From SCUN01 sp046598935 (lineage in GTDB: Bacteria > Acidobacteriota > Vicinamibacteria > Vicinamibacterales > SCN-69-37): a stretch of 9,726 nucleotides of DNA. The DNA is taken from the NCBI GenBank assembly GCA_046598935.1, contig JBKJHW010000127.1:1-9726 (forward strand), in the 5' to 3' direction. The notes below the pieces were generated by a model. The model was not told where the DNA came from and did no database searches. It saw only the letters and a list, made by a program, of their open reading frames with translations. Position numbers and translations under genes: made by a program. Positions 6,809 through 9,726 of the stretch are shown in pieces (the stretch's first letter is position 1; every line of letters starts with the position of its first letter).

Positions 6809-7711
6809 ATGAGAGCATTCGCGATTTCAGCCATTTCCATCCTTCTGTCAGCCGGCCTTACGGCGATCAGGCCTCCGGCGCAACCGGGCGTCCTGCTCCT
6901 CGCGCACGGCGGTTCAGAGGCGTGGAACCAGAATGTTCGCGACATTGCGGCCGCCGCAAACGGCGCGATGCCGGTCGAGGTCGCCTTCGGGATGGCGACG
7001 CGCGCGGAAATCCAGGCGGCGCATGATCGGCTCGTCGCGCGCGGCGTCACAGACATCGTCGCCGTGCCGCTCTTTATTTCATCGCACAGCACGGTGGTCA
7101 CGTCGACCGAGTATCTCCTCGGACTTCGCAAGGACATGCCGGCGGATTTGAAGATCTTCGCGGCGATGTCGCACGGAGCGAGCGCAGCCGCGCACGTCGG
7201 CCACGTCATGCCGGCCGAAGGCGGCACAAAGCCGGTCGCGCTTCGTCTGCCGGTGCGCATGTCGCCGGCGCTCAACGCGCACCCCGTCGTCGCCGAAATT
7301 CTACGGTCGCGCACCGCCGCGATCAGTCGCTACCCTGTACAAGAAACGCTGATCCTCGTCGCGCATGGCCCGAGCGACGATGACTCCAACGAGCGATGGC
7401 TCGCTGACCTCCGAGTCACGGCCGCACGAGTGAAGGCTGACGGCTACGCCTTCGTCGATGTGATCACCGTAAAAGACGACGCGCCAAAGGCGGTTCGCGA
7501 CGCGGCGACAGCGGAGCTGCGCGCGCTCGTCGTGAGACGGTCGTCCAGCGGCACGCGCGTGCTGATCGCTCCGGTGCTGCTCTCGTTTGGCGGCATCGAA
7601 GCAGGCATTCGCCAACGGCTCGAAGGTCTCAATTACGAGATCACGACAGCTGCGCTCGCGCCCGATAGCCGGCTCGTGACGTGGGTGCTGGAGATGGCCA
7701 AAGCAAAGTAG
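6809..7711 (+). CDS. Exported two-domain CbiX-like chelatase family protein
   Basis: 300 residues, ATG four bases after the M23 stop. Residues 1-19 read as a signal peptide (one Arg, hydrophobic core, ...AGLTA), unusual because CbiX/SirB sirohydrochlorin cobalt/nickel chelatases are cytoplasmic. Two chelatase-like repeats follow: residues ~26-135 with VLLLAHGG (His33) and VPLFISSHST (His93), the two His positions used for metal insertion; and ~178-300 with LILVAHGPSDDD (His186) but FGGIEAG near 260-266 where the second His would be. The first repeat therefore keeps the paired His and the second does not. A role in handling cobalt, nickel, iron or a tetrapyrrole in the periplasm is plausible given the TonB receptor downstream. 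The family fold is well supported; substrate and activity are not. Confidence 0.8.
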   Translation: MRAFAISAISILLSAGLTAIRPPAQPGVLLLAHGGSEAWNQNVRDIAAAANGAMPVEVAFGMATRAEIQAAHDRLVARGVTDIVAVPLFISSHSTVVTSTEYLLGLRKDMPADLKIFAAMSHGASAAAHVGHVMPAEGGTKPVALRLPVRMSPALNAHPVVAEILRSRTAAISRYPVQETLILVAHGPSDDDSNERWLADLRVTAARVKADGYAFVDVITVKDDAPKAVRDAATAELRALVVRRSSSGTRVLIAPVLLSFGGIEAGIRQRLEGLNYEITTAALAPDSRLVTWVLEMAKAK

Positions 7712-7719
7712 TCGCTGAA

Positions 7720-7878
7720 GACGGTTGTCACTCCCGCAGCGACGCCAACCGCCACCGTCACGCCGACGCGGCCGAGCACACTGCGCACCACGCCGGTTGA
7801 GTTCGCGCCGAGCGCCATGCGCACAGCGATCTCAGAGCGGCGTCGATTCACCGAGTACGACGTCACGCCGTACAGCGG
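7720..7878 (-). pseudogene. Remnant of a MacB/FtsX-type ABC permease gene
   Basis: On the minus strand, from PLYGVTSYSV just after an in-frame TAA (7881-7879), about 53 codons read like the C-terminal region of FtsX-like permeases. The key stretch is SVNRRRSEIAVRMALGA followed by VVRSVLGRVGVTVAVGVAAG, the cytoplasmic loop and start of the last membrane helix. Similarity stops near 7720, where the frame enters the antisense of the CbiX-like gene. Both ends are missing, so this is a decayed fragment. Such permeases are usually about 400 to 800 residues long. It shows that a gene was lost between the CbiX-like gene and the small membrane protein gene. Confidence 0.7.
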
Positions 7879-7900
7879 TTAGCACTAAGATTGAAGATTC

Positions 7901-8386
7901 ATGCGCCTGGTGCGATGGATCGTCCGCACTGCCGGAGCCGCACTTGTCGGCTTTCACGCGTGGCTGTTCGTCAGCCAGTGGGCCGACGGCCGGCTTCAGA
8001 CCGATCCGGCGCTGCTCCTTCGCTGGGCGGCGGCACTCGGCCTCGCGGCTGCGCTCATCTGGCTCGGGCGCGAAGGCACATCGCTCGTCAGCCGGCAGGC
8101 AATCGTCATCTGGCTGCTGGCCGCGCTCCTCCACGGTCCGGCCGTCACGGCCAGGACCGCCGACCTTCAAGCGCTTCCGCAAACAGCGGCGAGCTTGTTG
8201 ATCCACACGACGGCCGCCGCCGGCGTATTCGGCGTCGCGTTGTGGGCGCTCTGGCTCATCGCCGGACTTTCCGCTCGTCGCAGTTCACGGCAGTACGTAG
8301 GGCGGCCTGTTCTCCAGACCACCGCCCGACCAGACAACGGATTCTCACTCCTCGTCGGCGCAAGACCCCCACCAGCACACAGCTAG
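7901..8386 (+). CDS. Small four-helix inner-membrane protein, unknown function
   Basis: 161 residues from ATG 7901. Four hydrophobic segments: ~5-26, ~38-56, ~64-80 and ~97-123, with loops containing Arg/Glu. Three histidines lie in or at the edges of helices: His19 (GFHAW), His78 (LLHGP) and His102 (LIHTTAA). In a four-helix bundle these might bind haem or a metal, but this is speculative. No family recognised. Residues ~132-142 (YVGRPVLQTTA) are encoded by one arm of a REP palindrome pair, so the tail after residue ~130 may be a late addition; the ORF nevertheless ends cleanly with ...ARPPPAHS. It is upstream of and in line with the TonB receptor gene. Confidence 0.6.
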   Translation: MRLVRWIVRTAGAALVGFHAWLFVSQWADGRLQTDPALLLRWAAALGLAAALIWLGREGTSLVSRQAIVIWLLAALLHGPAVTARTADLQALPQTAASLLIHTTAAAGVFGVALWALWLIAGLSARRSSRQYVGRPVLQTTARPDNGFSLLVGARPPPAHS

Positions 8387-8424
8387 CGCAAGCGGCGGAC
8401 CTGGAGACCAGTCCGCCCTACGTA
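8294..8424. repeat. Second GTAG-type REP pair, inverted copies 66 bases apart
   Basis: Copy one, 8294-8327, starts TACGTAGGGCGG, then a degenerate palindrome closing with CCGCC. Copy two, 8394-8424, is inverted: a near-perfect hairpin (GGCGGA/TCCGCC plus CTGG/CCAG around AGA, with one bulged C) and then CCTACGTA. The first 12 bases of copy one equal the reverse complement of the last 12 of copy two, and the interiors share TCTCCAG. Both carry GTAG at the outer side, so the heads point outward, the opposite of the 3193-3249 pair. Copy one is within the 3' end of the small membrane protein gene; copy two is in the spacer before the TonB receptor gene. No T-run follows the hairpin, so it is not a standard terminator. 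Confidence 0.7.
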
Positions 8425-8427
8425 CGC

Positions 8428-8483
8428 CACGTGATACGTGACGTACGCCTTGTGACGTTTGACTTGTGACTTGTGACTTCAAG
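8428..8483 (+). repeat. Tandem 7-base repeat tract upstream of the TonB receptor gene
   Basis: Eight units in strict 7-base phase. CTTGTGA occurs three times (8449, 8463, 8470); CACGTGA (8428) and TACGTGA (8435) are close variants, and the units at 8442, 8456 and 8477 are degenerate. The tract abuts the second REP copy and ends 13 bases before the receptor start codon. It could vary in length by slippage or be a direct-repeat protein-binding array. Confidence 0.7.
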
Positions 8484-8496
8484 TTGGGGGATTTCC

Positions 8497-9726
8497 ATGC
8501 TTGCTCGTGTGTTTGCTATGTGTGTGTTCACTGCCGCTATTCTGTCGGTAGCTTCTGCGGCAATTGCCGCGACTCTTTCCGGCGTCATCACCGACGCCTC
8601 GGGTGCTCCGATTCGCTCGGCACGTGTTGTGGTTCGCGATCTGGCCACCGGCAAGGAACTGACGGCCATCACGGGTGCCGACGGCCGGTACGAAATCGAT
8701 ACAAAAACAAAGGGCACGTTCCTGCTCGTCGTAACTCGCGAAGGATTCACGGAAGCCGCGCGCACGATCGTCGTCACGACGCCTGATCAGCCGATCTCGA
8801 CGCCGGTCCGTCTCGAAGTCGGCGGTGTTTCGGCACAGGTCACGGTGACGCCCTCGCGCGGAGCGCGCGAAGCGCGGCAGATTCCGCTGCACGTGGAGTC
8901 GATTTCGCGGCAGCAGATCGCCGATTCGAATCCGGTATCGACGGGACAGGCCATCGCGGCCGCGGCCAATGTCACGCCGGTCGGCGACGGACCGTTCGGT
9001 GTCCGTCCGCGCCTCCGCGGGCTTGATTCGACGAGGCTCCTCGTGCTCATCGACGGCGAGCGCCTCAACACGGCGCGCCTTGCCACGGGACGCGCCGGCG
9101 CGGAAACGGGGCTCGTCGCCGCCGACAGCATCGAGCGCATCGAAATCGTGAACGGCGCCGGCACGCTGATGTACGGATCCGACGCGATGAGCGGCACGAT
9201 CAACGTCACGACCAGCCAGCCGCGATTTTCCGCGGCGGCCCGCGGCGTCTACGCCTTCAACGGGTACTACAGCTCGAATGAAGACGGCATGCGCGGTTCG
9301 TTGACGCTCGGCACCGAAGGGCCGCGGTTCGCGGTTCGCCTTCAAGCCGGCGCCGAGCAGTTCGACAACTACACCGCCGGACAAATCGGCATCGAAGACA
9401 CGCGCCCGTTCTACGCCTCTGGCCAGCTCAAGCAAGCCGACACGATCGACACGAACTTCGGTTTCAAATTCAAAGCGTTCCCCGATCCGTTCAACGCGCC
9501 GTATACGCGCACGGACGCCAGAGTCCCGAATTCCGCAGCAACCGCGAACTTCGTCAACGCGGCCGGCATGGCGAGAATCGGCGATCGGCAGACGCTGACG
9601 CTCCGTTACCAGCAACGCCGCGCGAAGGACATCGGCTTCCCCGATTTCGCGGAGCCGTACTTCTTCAACGCGCAACGGCTGGCCAAAAGCGATCTCGACC
9701 GGTACTCGGCGCGTTACGAGCTGCAG
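8497..9726 (+). CDS. TonB-dependent outer-membrane receptor, N-terminal 410 residues
   Basis: Read from ATG 8497 with no stop to the right edge; a purine-rich TGGGGGA ending six bases before the ATG is the likely ribosome binding site. Residues 1-25 are a signal peptide. Residues ~27-95 are a carboxypeptidase-regulatory-like beta domain (LSGVITDASGAPI, GADGRYEI). VTVTPSR (115-121) fits a TonB-box/plug entry, and the plug follows (~125-240) with RPRLRGLDSTRLLVLIDGER (170-189) and SIERIEIVNGAGTLMYGSDA (211-230), the conserved plug ending. Beta-barrel strands begin after ~245. Such receptors import siderophores, haem, cobalamin or sugars using TonB energy. The plug style is that of small-metallophore or haem/cobalamin receptors rather than the very large SusC type, but the ligand cannot be fixed. 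The barrel C-terminus is outside the window. Confidence 0.92.
   Translation, partial: MLARVFAMCVFTAAILSVASAAIAATLSGVITDASGAPIRSARVVVRDLATGKELTAITGADGRYEIDTKTKGTFLLVVTREGFTEAARTIVVTTPDQPISTPVRLEVGGVSAQVTVTPSRGAREARQIPLHVESISRQQIADSNPVSTGQAIAAAANVTPVGDGPFGVRPRLRGLDSTRLLVLIDGERLNTARLATGRAGAETGLVAADSIERIEIVNGAGTLMYGSDAMSGTINVTTSQPRFSAAARGVYAFNGYYSSNEDGMRGSLTLGTEGPRFAVRLQAGAEQFDNYTAGQIGIEDTRPFYASGQLKQADTIDTNFGFKFKAFPDPFNAPYTRTDARVPNSAATANFVNAAGMARIGDRQTLTLRYQQRRAKDIGFPDFAEPYFFNAQRLAKSDLDRYSARYELQ

Noticed and set aside
8394..8424. Rho-independent terminator after the small membrane protein gene
   Set aside because: The hairpin is strong but no T-run follows on either strand, and the GTAG cap and inverted partner at 8294 fit a REP element better.
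8479..9675. A 398-codon minus-strand open frame opposite the TonB receptor
   Set aside because: Arg/Glu/Asp/Gly-rich translation with no domain, fully antisense to a receptor with recognisable plug motifs; a high-GC shadow.
1..9726. tRNA, rRNA or riboswitch genes
   Set aside because: No cloverleaf-like arm set, rRNA core sequence or cobalamin-type conserved box was recognised in the intergenic stretches, all of which are shorter than about 300 bases; a covariance-model search was not possible here.

Overview
The window looks like a chromosome segment of a GC-rich, didermic soil-type bacterium, most plausibly an acidobacterium (Vicinamibacteria-like). The clues are a TonB-dependent receptor with an N-terminal carboxypeptidase-regulatory-like domain, a remnant of a MacB/FtsX-type permease of the kind abundant in Acidobacteriota, GTAG-headed palindromic repeats between genes, and many exported M28/M23/YkuD proteins. 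The lineage is an inference from gene style; there is no rRNA or marker gene here.

Left third (1-3054, minus strand): a compact three-gene operon with lower GC (about 50-52% in lines counted, against 60-67% on the right) and different codon use. In transcription order it encodes a small basic helical protein, a winged-helix-like protein of 204 residues, and a large GHKL-fold (Hsp90/MORC-like) ATPase that runs off the left edge. The junctions are tight: GTGA stop/start overlap, then a Shine-Dalgarno sequence overlapping the previous stop. It resembles an accessory conflict/defence-type module, and I do not recognise it as a named system. It is the best candidate for something undescribed. The window edge leaves the ATPase C-terminus unseen.

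Boundary (about 3026-3263): a promoter-like sequence inside a perfect 6-bp inverted repeat, a short divergent ORF of 51 codons, then a head-to-head pair of GTAG-type REP palindromes directly upstream of the next gene. Composition changes here.

Middle (3264-7711, plus strand): a secreted M28 zinc aminopeptidase with a PA-like insert, followed by a tight cluster of an exported L,D-transpeptidase (peptidoglycan binding + LysM-like + YkuD), a membrane-anchored M23 endopeptidase overlapping it by GTGA, and a two-domain CbiX-like chelatase protein with a signal peptide. These are envelope functions: cross-linking and hydrolysis of peptidoglycan, plus a possible metal/tetrapyrrole-handling protein outside the cytoplasm.

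Right (7712-9726): a decayed antisense fragment of a permease gene, a small four-helix membrane protein whose 3' end contains one arm of a second REP pair, a 7-nt-period repeat tract, and the first 410 codons of a TonB-dependent outer-membrane receptor that continues past the right edge. The receptor, the small membrane protein and the exported CbiX-like protein could together form a metal, haem or cobalamin-type uptake locus; this is inference from adjacency.
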